A stretch of 64,000 nucleotides of DNA. Origin: Ramlibacter paludis (GTDB taxonomy: Bacteria > Pseudomonadota > Gammaproteobacteria > Burkholderiales > Burkholderiaceae_C). The notes beneath the pieces were generated by a model. That model saw only the letters and a program-made list of their open reading frames with translations, was not told the origin of the DNA and made no database searches. This document shows positions 24,184 through 34,872 of this stretch, piece by piece (the first letter of the stretch is position 1; each line of letters starts with the position of its first letter). A program made the translations under genes and the position numbers. The DNA is taken from contig NZ_JAKLTM010000003.1 of the NCBI RefSeq assembly GCF_022012305.1, forward strand, positions 248,001 to 312,000. The letters are read 5' to 3'.

Positions 24184-25176
24184 TTATTCCGCCTTGATGC
24201 CGCGCATGATGATCACGCCGCCGAGCAGGGCGGTGTCGGCCTTGATGCGGTTGGCCAGGCCTTCGGCGTTGGTGCCCGCCACCTGCCAGCCTTGCTGGAA
24301 CAGCTTGGAGCGCACTTCCGGCGAGCGCGCGATGTCGGCGATCAGCTGCGAGAGCTTGGCGACGATCGGCTTGGGCATGGACTGGGGCGCGGCGGCGGCC
24401 GTCCAGATCTCCAGCTGGAAGCCGCGGATGCCCTGCTCGTTCAGGCTGGGGTACTGGGGCACCAGCGGGCTGCGGCTGGTGGAGGTCACGCCCACGGCCT
24501 TCAGCTTGCCGGCCTTGATCTGGGCATCGGCCAGCGCGGGCGGCAGCAGGGCCAGCTGGATCTGCCCGCTGATCATGGCGTTGATCACCTGCGGGTTGCC
24601 CGGGTAGGGCACGTGCACGGGGTCGATGTTGGTCTTGGTCTTCAGCAGTTCCATGCCGATGTGGCCCACGGTGCCGACCCCGGGCGAGCCGTAGCTCCAC
24701 TTGGTGCCGCCGTTGCGCGCCGCCAGGAAGAACTCCTGCGCGTCCTTGAAGTTGGCGGTGGCGGGCGCGGTCAGCAGCAGCGGCGCGGTGCCGATCAGGC
24801 TGATCGGCTGGAAGGCCTTCAGAGGATCGTAGGGCACCGCCGGGTTCAGCATCTTGGCGATGGTCATGTTGCCGTTGATCATCACGCCGATGGTGTGGTC
24901 GTCGTTCGCCTTGGCGATGAAGTCGGCGGCGATGTTGCCGCCCGCGCCGACCTTGTTGTCGACGATGACCGGCTGGCCCAGCGCCTTCGACAGCGGCTCG
25001 GCGATCGTGCGCGCCACCAGGTCGGGGGTGGAGCCGCCGGGGAAGCCGACGACGATGTGCACGGGCTTGGTGGGCCAGTTGGCGGCGGTGGCCTTCGACT
25101 GGGCGAACGAGGCGCCGGCGGCGGCGACGAGGGCCAGCAGCACGAAGCCGCGGCGGGCGGAAGTCTTCAACATCAT
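24184..25176 (-). CDS. Bug/TctC-family extracytoplasmic solute-binding protein
   Basis: A 330-residue periplasmic protein with a signal peptide (RGFVLLALVAAAGASFAQ, cleavage after FAQ region). The mature start NWPTKPVHIVVGFPGGSTPD and VDNKVGAGGNIAADF are the hallmark of Bug receptors, and WSYGSPGVGTVGHIGMELL is the ligand-proximal segment. Such proteins capture carboxylates or related small molecules, often for TctAB transport; no TctA or TctB gene is present here, which is common for the many orphan Bug proteins of this order. Two adjacent ATGs (25176 and 25173) follow AAGGA, and either may be used. The ligand is unknown. Confidence 0.9.
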   Translation of the reverse strand: MMLKTSARRGFVLLALVAAAGASFAQSKATAANWPTKPVHIVVGFPGGSTPDLVARTIAEPLSKALGQPVIVDNKVGAGGNIAADFIAKANDDHTIGVMINGNMTIAKMLNPAVPYDPLKAFQPISLIGTAPLLLTAPATANFKDAQEFFLAARNGGTKWSYGSPGVGTVGHIGMELLKTKTNIDPVHVPYPGNPQVINAMISGQIQLALLPPALADAQIKAGKLKAVGVTSTSRSPLVPQYPSLNEQGIRGFQLEIWTAAAAPQSMPKPIVAKLSQLIADIARSPEVRSKLFQQGWQVAGTNAEGLANRIKADTALLGGVIIMRGIKAE

Positions 25177-25299
25177 CGGTCCTTGAGAAGCAAGCGGCCC
25201 TAGAACGGGCCGAACCGCCGATGGTAGCGCGGGAGAAAAGGGTCGCCGGCCGGGGCTTTAGGAATATTCCGTAAGCGCCCCGCGGCCGTCAGGCAGCCA

Positions 25300-27924
25300 T
25301 CAGGCGGAGATCGCCTCCAGCAGCTCCGTCTCGATCTCGATCTGCCGCTTGTTCTGCTGCAGCTCGGGGCCGTCGATCAGGAAGGTGTCTTCCACGCGTT
25401 CGCCCAGCGTGCTCACCTTGGCGAGCTGCAGGTTGATCTTGTGCCGCGCCAGCACCCGCGCGATGGAATAGAGCAGGCCGACGCGGTCGCTGGCCGAGAT
25501 CGACAGCAGCCAGTGCTGCGCCTTCTCGTCCGGCCGCAGGTCGATGCGCGGCTTGACCGGGAAGCTGCGCACGCGGCGCGACACGCGGCCGCGGCTGGGC
25601 GCCGGCAGCGGGCCGGCCTCGGCGATGACGCTGGCCAGTTCGACCTCGGCCATCGAGCACAGCTCGCGGTAGTGGTCGGGCATCATCGAAGTCACCACCT
25701 GGAAGGTGTCGAGCGCATAGCCGTTGCTGGCGGTGTGGATCTTGGCGTCCAGGATGCTGAAGCCGGCCTGGTCGAAGTAGCCGCAGATGCGCGCGAAGAG
25801 GTCGGGCTGGTCCGGCGTGTAGACCAGGATCTGCAGGCCTTCGCCCACCGGCGACAGCCGCGCGCGCACGATGGCCTTGGTGCTGCCCACGTGGCGCGAG
25901 AGGTGCCGGGTGTGCCAGGCGATGTCGCCGGCCTCGTGGCGCATGAAGTAGCCCACGTCCAGCGTGTCCCACAGCTTCTTGTGCGCCTCGAAGGGCAGGG
26001 CGTGCAGCTGCAGCTGCACCAGCGCCTCGCGCTTGCGCGCTTCCACCTCCGCCTGCGGATCGGGGGCGCGGCCGCCCAGCACGCGCAGCGTGTAGCGGTA
26101 CAGGTCCTCCAGCAGCTTGCCCTTCCAGGCGTTCCACACCTTGGGGCTGGTGCCGCGGATGTCGGCCACCGTCAGCAGGTACAGCGCGGTCAGGTAGCGC
26201 TCGTTGCCCACGCGCTGCGCGAAAGCGGCGATCACGTCCGGGTCGCCCAGGTCTTCCTTCTGCGCGACGCGGCTCATCGCCAGGTGGTTCGCGACGAGGA
26301 ACTCGACCAGCTTGCAGTCTTCGACCGGAATTGCGTGCTGCTTGCAGAAACGTCGCACTTCGCGCGCGCCCAGCTCGGAATGGTCGCCGCCGCGGCCCTT
26401 GGCGATGTCGTGGAACAGCGCGGCGGTGTAGAGGATCCAGGGCTTGTCCCAGCCGGCCGCCAGCTGCGAGCAGAACGGATATTCGTGCGCGTGCTCCGCC
26501 ATGAAGAAGCGGCGCACGTTGCGCAGCACCATCAGGATGTGCTGGTCCACGGTGTAGACGTGGAACAGGTCGTGCTGCATCTGGCCGACGATGCGGCGGA
26601 ACACCCACAGGTAGCGCCCCAGCACCGAGGTCTGGTTCATCAGCCGCATCGCATGCGTGATGCCCTGCGGCTGCATCAGGATGGCGCGGAAGGTGGCGTG
26701 GTTGGCCGGGTCGTTGCGGAAGTCCGAATCCATCACCTTGCGCGCGTTGTACAGCGCCCGCAGGGTGCGCGCCGACAGGCCCTTGACGCCGGGCGTCGTC
26801 TGGTACAGCAGGAAGGTCTCGAGGATCGCGTGCGGGTGGCGCAGGTAGAGGTCGTCGCTCGCCACTTCGATGAGGCCGGCCTTTTCCAGGAAGCGCTCGT
26901 TGATCGGACGCGCCTGCGCGCCGGCGGGGTTGAGCCGCTCCTCGATGTTCAGCAGCAGGATCTGGTTCAGCTGCGCCACCGCCTTGGCGGCCCAGTAGAA
27001 GCGCTTCATCAGCCGCTCGCTGGCGCGCTCGAGGGGGCGGCCGTCGGGCCGCATCACGGTCTTGTAGCCGAAGGCTTCGGCCACCGCGTTCTGCAGGTCG
27101 AACACCAGCCGGTCCTCGCGCCGGTTCGCCACAAGGTGCAGGCGCGCACGGATCAGGCTCAGCAGCGCCTCGTTGCGCTTGATCTGCCGCGCCTCGAAGC
27201 CGGTCGCCAGGCCGTTGCGCGCCAGCTCGTCCCAGCTGCGGCCGAAGCCCGCGGCATTGGCCACCCACAGGATGACCTGCAGGTCGCGCAGGCCGCCGGG
27301 CGACTCCTTGCAGTTCGGCTCCAGCGAATAAGGCGTGTTCTCGAACTTGTTGTGCCGCTGGCGCATCTCCAGCGTCTTGGCGACGAAGAAGGCGCGCGGG
27401 TCGAGCCCGGCGCGAAAGCGCTCCTGGAAGGCGGCGAAGAGCTTGCGCGAGCCGGTGATCAGGCGCGACTCCAGCAGGCTGGTCTGCACCGTGACGTCCG
27501 CGGCCGCCACGGCGACGCATTCCTCCAGCGTGCGTACGCTGGAGCCGATCTCCAGCCCCGCGTCCCAGCAGCTGCCGATGAACTCCTCGACGCGGCGCTT
27601 GAGCACCGGGTCGTGCTCGGGCGAGATGCCGTCGGGCATCAGCAGCAGGACGTCGACGTCGGAATGCGGAAAGAGTTCGCCGCGGCCGAAGCCGCCGACG
27701 GCCACCAGCGCAACGCCGGCGGGCAGGCCCGCGCGGGCCCAGAGCTTCTTAAGTGCTTCGTCGGCCAGCGCGGTGAAGGCCTGCAGCAGGCCCTTGATGG
27801 CGCGCGTCGAGCCGGCTTCGGACTGCAGCGTCGCCAGCAGGCCGGCCTTGCCGGCCTTGTAGGCCTCGCGGATGGCAGCGACTTCTGCTCCCGCGACGGC
27901 GGGCGACGCGGCTGGAAGGTTCAT
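25300..27924 (-). CDS. glnD: [Protein-PII] uridylyltransferase/uridylyl-removing enzyme GlnD
   Basis: An 874-residue bifunctional nitrogen sensor. The nucleotidyltransferase motif [19 protein letters not shown] is at residues 77-95 with D89 and D91 as metal ligands. The HD-domain hydrolase motif [12 protein letters not shown] is near residue 505. Two ACT domains at the C-terminus (from about 690 and about 800, the latter with [17 protein letters not shown]) bind glutamine. It uridylylates PII when glutamine is low and removes UMP when it is high. Its ATG overlaps the map stop by four bases. Confidence 0.96.
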   Translation of the reverse strand: MNLPAASPAVAGAEVAAIREAYKAGKAGLLATLQSEAGSTRAIKGLLQAFTALADEALKKLWARAGLPAGVALVAVGGFGRGELFPHSDVDVLLLMPDGISPEHDPVLKRRVEEFIGSCWDAGLEIGSSVRTLEECVAVAAADVTVQTSLLESRLITGSRKLFAAFQERFRAGLDPRAFFVAKTLEMRQRHNKFENTPYSLEPNCKESPGGLRDLQVILWVANAAGFGRSWDELARNGLATGFEARQIKRNEALLSLIRARLHLVANRREDRLVFDLQNAVAEAFGYKTVMRPDGRPLERASERLMKRFYWAAKAVAQLNQILLLNIEERLNPAGAQARPINERFLEKAGLIEVASDDLYLRHPHAILETFLLYQTTPGVKGLSARTLRALYNARKVMDSDFRNDPANHATFRAILMQPQGITHAMRLMNQTSVLGRYLWVFRRIVGQMQHDLFHVYTVDQHILMVLRNVRRFFMAEHAHEYPFCSQLAAGWDKPWILYTAALFHDIAKGRGGDHSELGAREVRRFCKQHAIPVEDCKLVEFLVANHLAMSRVAQKEDLGDPDVIAAFAQRVGNERYLTALYLLTVADIRGTSPKVWNAWKGKLLEDLYRYTLRVLGGRAPDPQAEVEARKREALVQLQLHALPFEAHKKLWDTLDVGYFMRHEAGDIAWHTRHLSRHVGSTKAIVRARLSPVGEGLQILVYTPDQPDLFARICGYFDQAGFSILDAKIHTASNGYALDTFQVVTSMMPDHYRELCSMAEVELASVIAEAGPLPAPSRGRVSRRVRSFPVKPRIDLRPDEKAQHWLLSISASDRVGLLYSIARVLARHKINLQLAKVSTLGERVEDTFLIDGPELQQNKRQIEIETELLEAISA

Positions 27925-28724
27925 CCCTTGACGAAAGCGGGCGGCGGCGGGCTGCCTTCCGAAAGGGTCATGACTTCATAGCCCGTCTCGGTGACCAGCA
28001 CGGTGTGTTCCCATTGCGCCGACAGCGAATGGTCCTTGGTGACGATGGTCCAGCCGTCGTTGCCGAGTTCCTTCACGTCGCGGCGGCCGGCGTTGATCAT
28101 CGGCTCGATCGTGAAGGTCATGCCGGGCTGCAGTTCCTCCAGCGTGCCGGGCTTGCCGTAGTGCAGCACCTGCGGCTCTTCGTGGAAGTTGCGGCCGATG
28201 CCGTGGCCGCAGAATTCGCGCACCACGCTGAAGCCCTGCGACTCGGCGAACTTCTGGATCGCGAAGCCGATGTCGCCCAGGCGCGCGCCCGGCTTCACCA
28301 GCATGATGCCGTGCCACATCGCGTCGTAGGTGACGGCCACGAGCCGCTTGGCCGCGATGGACGCTTCGCCGACGATGAACATGCGGCTGGTGTCGCCGTA
28401 CCAGCCGTCCTTGATGACGGTGACGTCGACGTTGACGATGTCGCCCTTCTTCAGCGGCTTGTCGTTCGGGATGCCGTGGCAGACGACGTGGTTGACCGAG
28501 GTGCACAGCGAGGCCGGGTAGGGCGGGTAGCCGGAAGGCTGGTAGCCCAGGGTGGCGGAGATGCTGCCCTGCTTCTTCATGTGCTCGGCGGCCAGCCGGT
28601 CGATGTCCTTGGTGGTGATGCCGGGCTTGATGTGGGGCGTGAGGTGGTCCAGCACCTCGGCGGCCAGCCGGCCGGCGGTGCGCATGCCTTCGATGCCTGC
28701 TTGGTCTTTGTACGTGATGCCCAT
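27921..28724 (-). CDS. map: Methionine aminopeptidase, type I
   Basis: A 267-residue enzyme that removes the initiator methionine after deformylation. Metal ligands fall in [19 protein letters not shown] (the two aspartates), GHGIG with its histidine, and the glutamates in FTIEPMIN and near WEHTVLVTE. Length and lack of an N-terminal extension fit bacterial type Ia. It is the first gene of the map-glnD unit and is transcribed divergently from purL. Confidence 0.96.
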   Translation of the reverse strand: MGITYKDQAGIEGMRTAGRLAAEVLDHLTPHIKPGITTKDIDRLAAEHMKKQGSISATLGYQPSGYPPYPASLCTSVNHVVCHGIPNDKPLKKGDIVNVDVTVIKDGWYGDTSRMFIVGEASIAAKRLVAVTYDAMWHGIMLVKPGARLGDIGFAIQKFAESQGFSVVREFCGHGIGRNFHEEPQVLHYGKPGTLEELQPGMTFTIEPMINAGRRDVKELGNDGWTIVTKDHSLSAQWEHTVLVTETGYEVMTLSEGSPPPPAFVKG

Positions 28725-28732
28725 GGGGAGCG

Positions 28733-28738
28733 ATTATC
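28733..28738 (-). promoter_or_regulatory. Putative -10 box of map (near-leaderless)
   Basis: On the minus strand GGGATAATCGCTCCCC precedes the map ATG, leaving eight bases between GATAAT and the start codon. A start point at the usual distance would fall at or one base before the ATG. It is nearly the same sequence and spacing as at dapC (9512-9517). No -35 is clear. Confidence 0.4.
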
Positions 28739-28748
28739 CCAGAGCCGG

Positions 28749-28754
28749 TAAAAT
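28749..28754 (+). promoter_or_regulatory. Putative -10 box of purL
   Basis: TAAAAT in GGTAAAATCCCGGG lies 44 bases before the purL GTG and close to the map -10 on the other strand, so the two divergent promoters almost touch. The same GGTAAAATC string recurs before the U32 gene on the minus strand (34867-34872). I see no matching -35. Confidence 0.4.
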
Positions 28755-28798
28755 CCCGGGTTCCCCTCCCGCGGCATTCCCCTACCAGGCTCCACACA

Positions 28799-31700
28799 GT
28801 GTCCCTGCACATCACCGAGTACGAGGGCGGCCAAGCCCTCAGCGACTTCCGGATCCAGCAACTCCTGCCGCGCCTGCAAGCGGTGCACCCCAAGATCGCC
28901 GGCGTCGCCGCGCGCTACGTGCACCTGGTGGCCAGCGACCATCCTTTCACCCCCGCGGAAAGCGAGCGGCTCGCGGCCCTGCTGACCTACGGCGAGCCCC
29001 ATGCCGGTGCATCGGAAGGCGCGCTGGTGATCGTCACGCCGCGCCTGGGCACCGTATCGCCCTGGGCGTCCAAGGCTACCGACATCGCCCACAACTGCGG
29101 GCTGGCCATCCGCCGCATCGAGCGCGTCGTCGAGTACCGGCTGCAGATGGAGCGCGGCTGGCTGGGCCAGGGCAAGCTCGATGGCCGGCAGCTGGGCGCC
29201 GTCGCCGCGCTGCTGCACGACCGGATGACCGAGAGCGTGGTGGCCGAGCGCGGGGAAGCGCGCCGCCTGTTCACCGAGCTCGATGCCCAGCCGATGGAGC
29301 ACGTGCCGGTGCTGGCCGGCGGCCGCGCCGCCCTGGAAGGGGCCAACACCCGCTTCGGCCTGGCCCTGGCCGACGACGAGATCGACTACCTGGTGACCGC
29401 TTTCCAGCGCCTCGGCCGTGACCCGACCGACGTGGAGCTGATGATGTTCGCGCAGGCGAACAGCGAGCACTGCCGCCACAAGATCTTCAATGCCAGCTTC
29501 GCCATCGACGGCGTGGCGCAGGACAAGAGCCTGTTCGGCATGATCCGCAACACCCACCAGCTGAATCCGCAGCACACGGTGGTCGCCTATTCGGACAACG
29601 CCGCCATCATGGAAGGCCATGCGGTGGAGCGCTTCGTGCCCGCGGACGGCGGCGTCTACGGCAAGACGGCGGCGACCCACCACGTGCTGATGAAGGTGGA
29701 GACGCACAACCACCCGACGGCGATCTCGCCATTCCCGGGCGCATCCACCGGCGCCGGCGGCGAGATCCGCGACGAGGGCGCCACCGGCCGCGGTTCGCGG
29801 CCCAAGGCGGGCCTGACCGGCTTCACGGTCTCGAAGCTGTGGGACGGCAAGTTCGGCAAGCCCGAGCACATCGCCAGCCCGCTGCAGATCATGACCGAGG
29901 GCCCGCTGGGCGGCGCCGCCTTCAACAACGAATTCGGCCGGCCCAACCTGCTGGGCTATTTCCGCGAGTACGAGCAGGAAGTGGCGGGCGTGGCCCGCGG
30001 CTACCACAAGCCGATCATGATCGCCGGCGGCCTGGGCTTCATCGATGCCGGCCTCACGCACAAGATTCCCTTCCCGGCCGGCACCTTGCTGGTGCAGGTG
30101 GGCGGGCCCGGCATGCGCATCGGCATGGGCGGTGGCGCGGCCTCGTCGATGGCCACCGGCACCAACACGGCCGAACTCGATTTCGACTCGGTGCAGCGCG
30201 GCAACCCGGAGATCGAGCGGCGCGCGCAGGAAGTCATCAACCGCTGCTGGCAGCTCGGGGACAAGAACCCGGTGCTCGCCATCCACGACGTCGGCGCGGG
30301 CGGCCTGTCGAACGCCTTCCCGGAGCTGAGCAACGACGCCGGCCGTGGCGCGCGCTTCGACCTGCGCCGGGTGCCGGTGGAAGAGTCGGGCCTGGCGCCC
30401 AAGGAAATCTGGTGCAACGAGAGCCAGGAGCGCTACGTGCTGGCCATCGCACCGGAATCGCTGGAGCTGTTCCGCGGCTTCTGCGAGCGCGAGCGCTGCC
30501 CGTTCGCCGTCGTCGGCGTGGCCACCGAGGACCGCAAGCTGGTCGTGGCCGACGAGGGCGCGGACACGCCGGTCGACATGCCGATGGAAGTGCTGCTCGG
30601 CAAGCCGCCCAAGATGCACCGCGATGCGCGCAGCGTCGCGCGTGAAGTCGCGCCGCTGGACCTGACCGGCGTCGCGCTGCAGGATGCCGCGATCCAGGTC
30701 CTGAGCCATCCGACCGTCGCCTCCAAGCGCTTCCTGGTCACCATCGGCGACCGCACCGTGGGCGGCCTCACGCACCGCGACCAGATGGTCGGGCCGTGGC
30801 AGGTGCCGGTGGCGGACGTCGCCGTCACGCTGGCCGATTACCGCGGCTTCGCCGGCGAGGCGATGAGCATGGGCGAGCGTTCGCCGCTGGCCGCGGTCGA
30901 TGCGCCGGCTTCCGGCCGGATGGCGGTGGCCGAGGCCATCACCAACCTGCTGGCCGCGCCGATCGAGCTGCCGCGCGTGAAGCTGTCGGCCAACTGGATG
31001 GCCGCCTGCGGGGAGCCGGGCGAAGACGCCGCGCTGTACGAAACCGTGCGCGCGGTCGGCATGGAGCTGTGCCCGCAGCTGGGCGTGTCGATCCCCGTCG
31101 GCAAGGACAGCCTGTCGATGCGCACGCAGTGGAGCGCGGACGGCGCGACGAAGAAGGTGACCTCGCCGGTCAGCCTGGTCGTCACCGCCTTCGCCAGCCT
31201 GGCCGACGTGCGCGGCACGCTCACGCCGCAGCTGCAGGCCACCGAAGACACCACGCTGGTGCTCGTCGACCTGGGCCGGGGGCGCAACCGCATGGGCGGC
31301 AGCATCCTGGCGCAGGCGCTGGAGCAGCCGGGCGGCGCGGTGCCGGACCTGGACGATCCCCAGGACCTGGTGGCCCTGGTCGCCGCCGTCAACGAACTGC
31401 GCGCGCAGGGCCGCATCCTGGCCTACCACGACCGCAGCGATGGCGGCCTCTTTGCCGCGGCATGCGAGATGGCTTTTGCCGGCCACGTGGGCGTGGCGCT
31501 CAACGTCGACCTGCTGGTCACCGAGGGCGACGGCATCACCGACAGCCGGGCCGAATACGGCGACGCGAAGAACTGGGCGGGCCAAGTGAGTGCGCGGCGC
31601 GAGGAGCTGACGCTCAAGGCGCTGTTCAACGAGGAACTGGGCGTGCTGCTGCAGGTGCCCACCGCGCAGCGCAACGAGGTGATGCAGGTACTGCGCGCGC

Positions 31701-32752
31701 ACGGCCTGTCCAGGCACAGCCACTTCGTCGGCAAGACGCGGCCGGCCGGCTCGGAAATCGCCGTCGGCGTGGGCGAGGTGCAGGTCTGGCGTGACACCAA
31801 GAGCGTCTTCAGCGCCAGGCTGGCCGATCTGCACCAGGTGTGGGACAGCGTGAGCTGGAAGATCTGCCAGCAGCGCGACAACCCGGCCTGCGCGGACAGC
31901 GAGCATGCGGCGGCTGGCGACCCGGCGGATCCGGGCCTGCATGTCTTCCTGCCGCAGGGCTTTGGCGCGGCGCCCGCCGTTCACACGTCGCGGCCCCGCG
32001 TGGCCATCCTGCGCGAGCAGGGCGTCAACTCGCACGTCGAGATGGCCTATGCCTTCACCGAGGCCGGCTTCGAAGCCGTCGACGTGCACATGACCGACCT
32101 GCAGTCCGGCCGCCATGCGCTGAAGGACTTCCGGGGCGTGGTCGCCTGCGGCGGCTTCAGCTACGGCGACACGCTGGGCGCCGGCATCGGCTGGGCGCGC
32201 AGCATCACCTTTAACCCGGTGCTGGCGCAGCAGTTCCAGGCCTTCTTCGGGCGTCCCGACACCTTCGGCCTGGGCGTCTGCAACGGCTGCCAGATGTTCG
32301 CCGAACTGGCCGAAATCATCCCGGGCGCCGAGGCCTGGCCGCGCTTCACCACCAACCGCAGCGAGCGCTTCGAGGCGCGGCTGGCGATGGTGGAGGTGCT
32401 GGACTCGCCCAGCCTGTTCTTCCAGGGCATGGCCGGCGCGCGCCTGCCGATCGCGGTGGCGCATGGCGAGGGCTATCCGAATTTCGCGCACCGCGGCGAT
32501 GCGAGCAAGGCGATCGCGGCGATGCGCTTCGTCGACAACCATGGGCAGCCGACCGAGCGCTACCCCTTCAACCCCAACGGCGGGGCGGGCGGATTGACGG
32601 CGGTGACGACGGCGGACGGGCGCTTCACCGCGCTGATGCCGCACCCGGAGCGGGTGTTCCGCAATGTCCAGATGTCCTGGACCAGCGGCGATCCGTCGGC
32701 CCACAGTCCGTGGATGCAGATCTGGCGCAATGCCAGGAAGTGGGTGGGTTGA
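28799..32752 (+). CDS. purL: Phosphoribosylformylglycinamidine synthase PurL (large type)
   Basis: A 1317-residue single-chain FGAM synthase, the gammaproteobacterial/betaproteobacterial large form. It converts FGAR, glutamine and ATP to FGAM in purine synthesis. The N-terminal domain and linker are followed by two AIRS-like halves ([12 protein letters not shown] near 220, [19 protein letters not shown] near 305). The C-terminal glutaminase has nucleophile C1161 in GVCNGCQMF and the H1282/E1284 pair in LMPHPERVF. The start is GTG at 28799. It is a single-gene unit flanked by the divergent map and a repeat element. Confidence 0.97.
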   Translation: MSLHITEYEGGQALSDFRIQQLLPRLQAVHPKIAGVAARYVHLVASDHPFTPAESERLAALLTYGEPHAGASEGALVIVTPRLGTVSPWASKATDIAHNCGLAIRRIERVVEYRLQMERGWLGQGKLDGRQLGAVAALLHDRMTESVVAERGEARRLFTELDAQPMEHVPVLAGGRAALEGANTRFGLALADDEIDYLVTAFQRLGRDPTDVELMMFAQANSEHCRHKIFNASFAIDGVAQDKSLFGMIRNTHQLNPQHTVVAYSDNAAIMEGHAVERFVPADGGVYGKTAATHHVLMKVETHNHPTAISPFPGASTGAGGEIRDEGATGRGSRPKAGLTGFTVSKLWDGKFGKPEHIASPLQIMTEGPLGGAAFNNEFGRPNLLGYFREYEQEVAGVARGYHKPIMIAGGLGFIDAGLTHKIPFPAGTLLVQVGGPGMRIGMGGGAASSMATGTNTAELDFDSVQRGNPEIERRAQEVINRCWQLGDKNPVLAIHDVGAGGLSNAFPELSNDAGRGARFDLRRVPVEESGLAPKEIWCNESQERYVLAIAPESLELFRGFCERERCPFAVVGVATEDRKLVVADEGADTPVDMPMEVLLGKPPKMHRDARSVAREVAPLDLTGVALQDAAIQVLSHPTVASKRFLVTIGDRTVGGLTHRDQMVGPWQVPVADVAVTLADYRGFAGEAMSMGERSPLAAVDAPASGRMAVAEAITNLLAAPIELPRVKLSANWMAACGEPGEDAALYETVRAVGMELCPQLGVSIPVGKDSLSMRTQWSADGATKKVTSPVSLVVTAFASLADVRGTLTPQLQATEDTTLVLVDLGRGRNRMGGSILAQALEQPGGAVPDLDDPQDLVALVAAVNELRAQGRILAYHDRSDGGLFAAACEMAFAGHVGVALNVDLLVTEGDGITDSRAEYGDAKNWAGQVSARREELTLKALFNEELGVLLQVPTAQRNEVMQVLRAHGLSRHSHFVGKTRPAGSEIAVGVGEVQVWRDTKSVFSARLADLHQVWDSVSWKICQQRDNPACADSEHAAAGDPADPGLHVFLPQGFGAAPAVHTSRPRVAILREQGVNSHVEMAYAFTEAGFEAVDVHMTDLQSGRHALKDFRGVVACGGFSYGDTLGAGIGWARSITFNPVLAQQFQAFFGRPDTFGLGVCNGCQMFAELAEIIPGAEAWPRFTTNRSERFEARLAMVEVLDSPSLFFQGMAGARLPIAVAHGEGYPNFAHRGDASKAIAAMRFVDNHGQPTERYPFNPNGGAGGLTAVTTADGRFTALMPHPERVFRNVQMSWTSGDPSAHSPWMQIWRNARKWVG

Positions 32753-32765
32753 CGACCCCGGCGTT

Positions 32766-32848
32766 GTCATCCCGGGCTCGACCCGGGATCCATCTCCTGC
32801 GGCTGATCCGGCGACCGGAGATGGATTGCGGGTCAAGCCCGCAATGAC
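32766..32848. repeat. 83-bp palindromic dispersed repeat, copy 2
   Basis: Same length and plan as the copy at 24092-24174, between convergent purL and the U32 gene. It starts GTCATCCCGG and ends GCAATGAC, so the ends are complementary (GTCAT / ATGAC). Hairpin 1 here is ATCCCGGG-CTCGA-CCCGGGAT: one base pair is swapped from C-G to G-C relative to copy 1. The last 25 bases, from GGAGATGGATTGCGGGTC on, are almost identical in the two copies. Confidence 0.88.
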
Positions 32849-32860
32849 ATGCGCGCTCAA

Positions 32861-34840
32861 TCAGGCCGCCGGCCGCGTCTTGTAGAACTTCAGCGGCGCC
32901 GCCTGCACCTGGTTCAGCACCGCCTTCTTCATCTTCCCCACCACGTGCATCTCGCACGGCTTGCAGTCGAAGCGCAGCGTGAGCTTCTCGCTGCCGTTGA
33001 TCAATTGCAGCGGTTCGGCCTTGATGGTGCCCTTCACGCCCACCACGCCCTTGGCCTGCTTGGGACACAGGCTCATGGTCCAGCGCACGCAGTGCTTGGT
33101 GATCATCAGGCTGACTTCGCCTTCCTCCTCGTGGCTCTCGTAGGCCGCGGCGATCACCTTGACGCCGTGCTTCGCATAGAAGTCGCGCGCCTTGTGGTTG
33201 AACACGTTGGCCAGGTAGGTCAGCGTGTCTTCGGGATAGATCGCCGGCGGCTCGACCGGTTGGCCCCGCTGCGGCCGCTCGTAGCCGGCCGCGCGCGCCG
33301 CTTCCAGTGCAGCGATCGCATCGCGGCGCAGCGTGTTGACCAGCGAGGGCGGCACGAACCACGAGCCGGATAGCTCCAGCTGGATGTCCAGCGCCGAGAA
33401 GATCGTGTTGCCGAAGCGGCCCAGGTGTTCACGCAGGGCGGCGTCCGCATGCGCCGCATCGCGCGCCGGCTGCTTGCCGAATGGCGCGCTGGCTTCACCC
33501 AGGTAACCATCCTCGTCGGTCAGGCGCAGCGCGAAGCCGTCCGCCGTTTCGCCGAAGGTCGCCCACACGCCGATGCGGCGGTCGCTCGACTTCTTCTCCA
33601 GCACGCGCACCCAGTCCATGTCGCGGTTGCGATTGAGCTGCGTTCCCTTGCGCAGGTCCTTCATGCCGGCGATCGGATCCTTCGGGAACACCCGCCACGC
33701 GCCCAGCTTCTGCAGCGGCTCCGCGCGGTTGATCGCCACGCCGACCAGTTCCTTCTGCAGGTCGAAGTAGCAGAGGCCGTCGCCGTTGTGCAGCAGCTTG
33801 CTCGCGTCCTGCAGTTCCAGTTCGATGGAGTCGGCGTTGACCTTCGTCACCCAGCCGATCGCCTGGCCGGGATTCTTCGGCGAGTCGAGCGCGGCGATGT
33901 CGTCCTGCCGCCCGTTGACGAAGTAGTCGGTGAACTCGCGGTTGAAGTTCTGGTTGGGATCGGGCGTGAAGGTGAACGTGGTGCGGCCGCTGGAGGCGCG
34001 CGCCACCGGGAAGCCCGAAGCCTCGCGGTCCTCGATCAGTTCGTCGAACAGCTTGCGGTAGTGGGCCGTGATGTTCTTCACGTAGCCCATGTCCTTGTAG
34101 CGGCCCTCGATCTTGAAGCTGCGCACGCCGGCGTCGACCAGCGCGGCCAGGTTGGCGCTCTGGTTGTTGTCCTTCATGGACAGCACGTGCTTGTCGTGGG
34201 CCACGAAGCGGCCCTGGCCGTCCACCACCTGGTAGGGCAGGCGGCAGGCCTGGGAACAGTCGCCGCGGTTGGCGCTGCGGCCGGTGTGGGCGTGGCTGAT
34301 GAAGCACTGGCCGCTGTAGGCGACGCAGAGCGCGCCGTGGATGAAGAACTCCACCTTGCAGCGCTCCGGATCCAGGGCTTCATGGATCTCGCGGATCTGC
34401 TCCAGCGTCAGCTCGCGCGCGAGCACCATCTGCGAGAAGCCCACGTCCTGCAGGAACTTCGCCTTCTCCACGGTGCGGATGTCGGTCTGCGTGCTGGCGT
34501 GCAGCTGGATCGGCGGCAGGTCCAGTTCCAGCAGGCCCATGTCCTGGATGATCAGCACGTCGGCGCCGGCGTGGTACACATCCCAGGCCATCCTGCGCGC
34601 GGCTTCCAGCTCGTCGTCGCGCAGGATGGTGTTGTGCGTGACGAAGATGCGGCTGCCGAAGCGATGCGCGTGCCTGGCCAGGCGTTCGATGTCCTGCACC
34701 GAGTTGCTGGCCGAGACGCGCGCGCCGAAATCCGGGCCGCCGATGTAGACGGCGTCGGCGCCGTGGTTGATCGCTTCGATGCCGATGTCGGCATCACGGG
34801 CGGGAGCGAGCAGCTCCAGCTGGTGGTACAGGAGGGACAT
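32861..34840 (-). CDS. rlhA: U32 family protein, RlhA type (23S rRNA C2501 hydroxylation)
   Basis: A 659-residue U32 'peptidase' family protein. The N-terminal TIM-barrel-like half contains LELLAPARDADIGIEAINHGADAVYIGG and the cysteine motif GDCSQACRLPY following ISHAHTGRSANRG. The C-terminal extension carries more cysteines (KHCVRWTMSLCPKQ and FDCKPCEMHV) that could bind a metal or Fe-S cluster. The length fits E. coli RlhA (YdcP, about 653), which hydroxylates C2501 of 23S rRNA, rather than the shorter tRNA enzyme TrhP (YegQ). Its -10-like TAAAAT overlaps the stop codon of the upstream solute-binding gene. Confidence 0.85.
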   Translation of the reverse strand: MSLLYHQLELLAPARDADIGIEAINHGADAVYIGGPDFGARVSASNSVQDIERLARHAHRFGSRIFVTHNTILRDDELEAARRMAWDVYHAGADVLIIQDMGLLELDLPPIQLHASTQTDIRTVEKAKFLQDVGFSQMVLARELTLEQIREIHEALDPERCKVEFFIHGALCVAYSGQCFISHAHTGRSANRGDCSQACRLPYQVVDGQGRFVAHDKHVLSMKDNNQSANLAALVDAGVRSFKIEGRYKDMGYVKNITAHYRKLFDELIEDREASGFPVARASSGRTTFTFTPDPNQNFNREFTDYFVNGRQDDIAALDSPKNPGQAIGWVTKVNADSIELELQDASKLLHNGDGLCYFDLQKELVGVAINRAEPLQKLGAWRVFPKDPIAGMKDLRKGTQLNRNRDMDWVRVLEKKSSDRRIGVWATFGETADGFALRLTDEDGYLGEASAPFGKQPARDAAHADAALREHLGRFGNTIFSALDIQLELSGSWFVPPSLVNTLRRDAIAALEAARAAGYERPQRGQPVEPPAIYPEDTLTYLANVFNHKARDFYAKHGVKVIAAAYESHEEEGEVSLMITKHCVRWTMSLCPKQAKGVVGVKGTIKAEPLQLINGSEKLTLRFDCKPCEMHVVGKMKKAVLNQVQAAPLKFYKTRPAA

Positions 34841-34866
34841 GGGAAGGGGGCCGGAGGGAGCCCCCG

Positions 34867-34872
34867 ATTTTA
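34867..34872 (-). promoter_or_regulatory. Putative -10 box of the U32 gene
   Basis: The minus strand reads CGGTAAAATCGGGGG, 26 bases before the U32 ATG. The TAA of TAAAAT is also the stop codon of the upstream solute-binding protein gene. It is identical over GGTAAAATC to the purL site at 28747-28755, which supports a real promoter. No -35 is evident. Confidence 0.4.
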
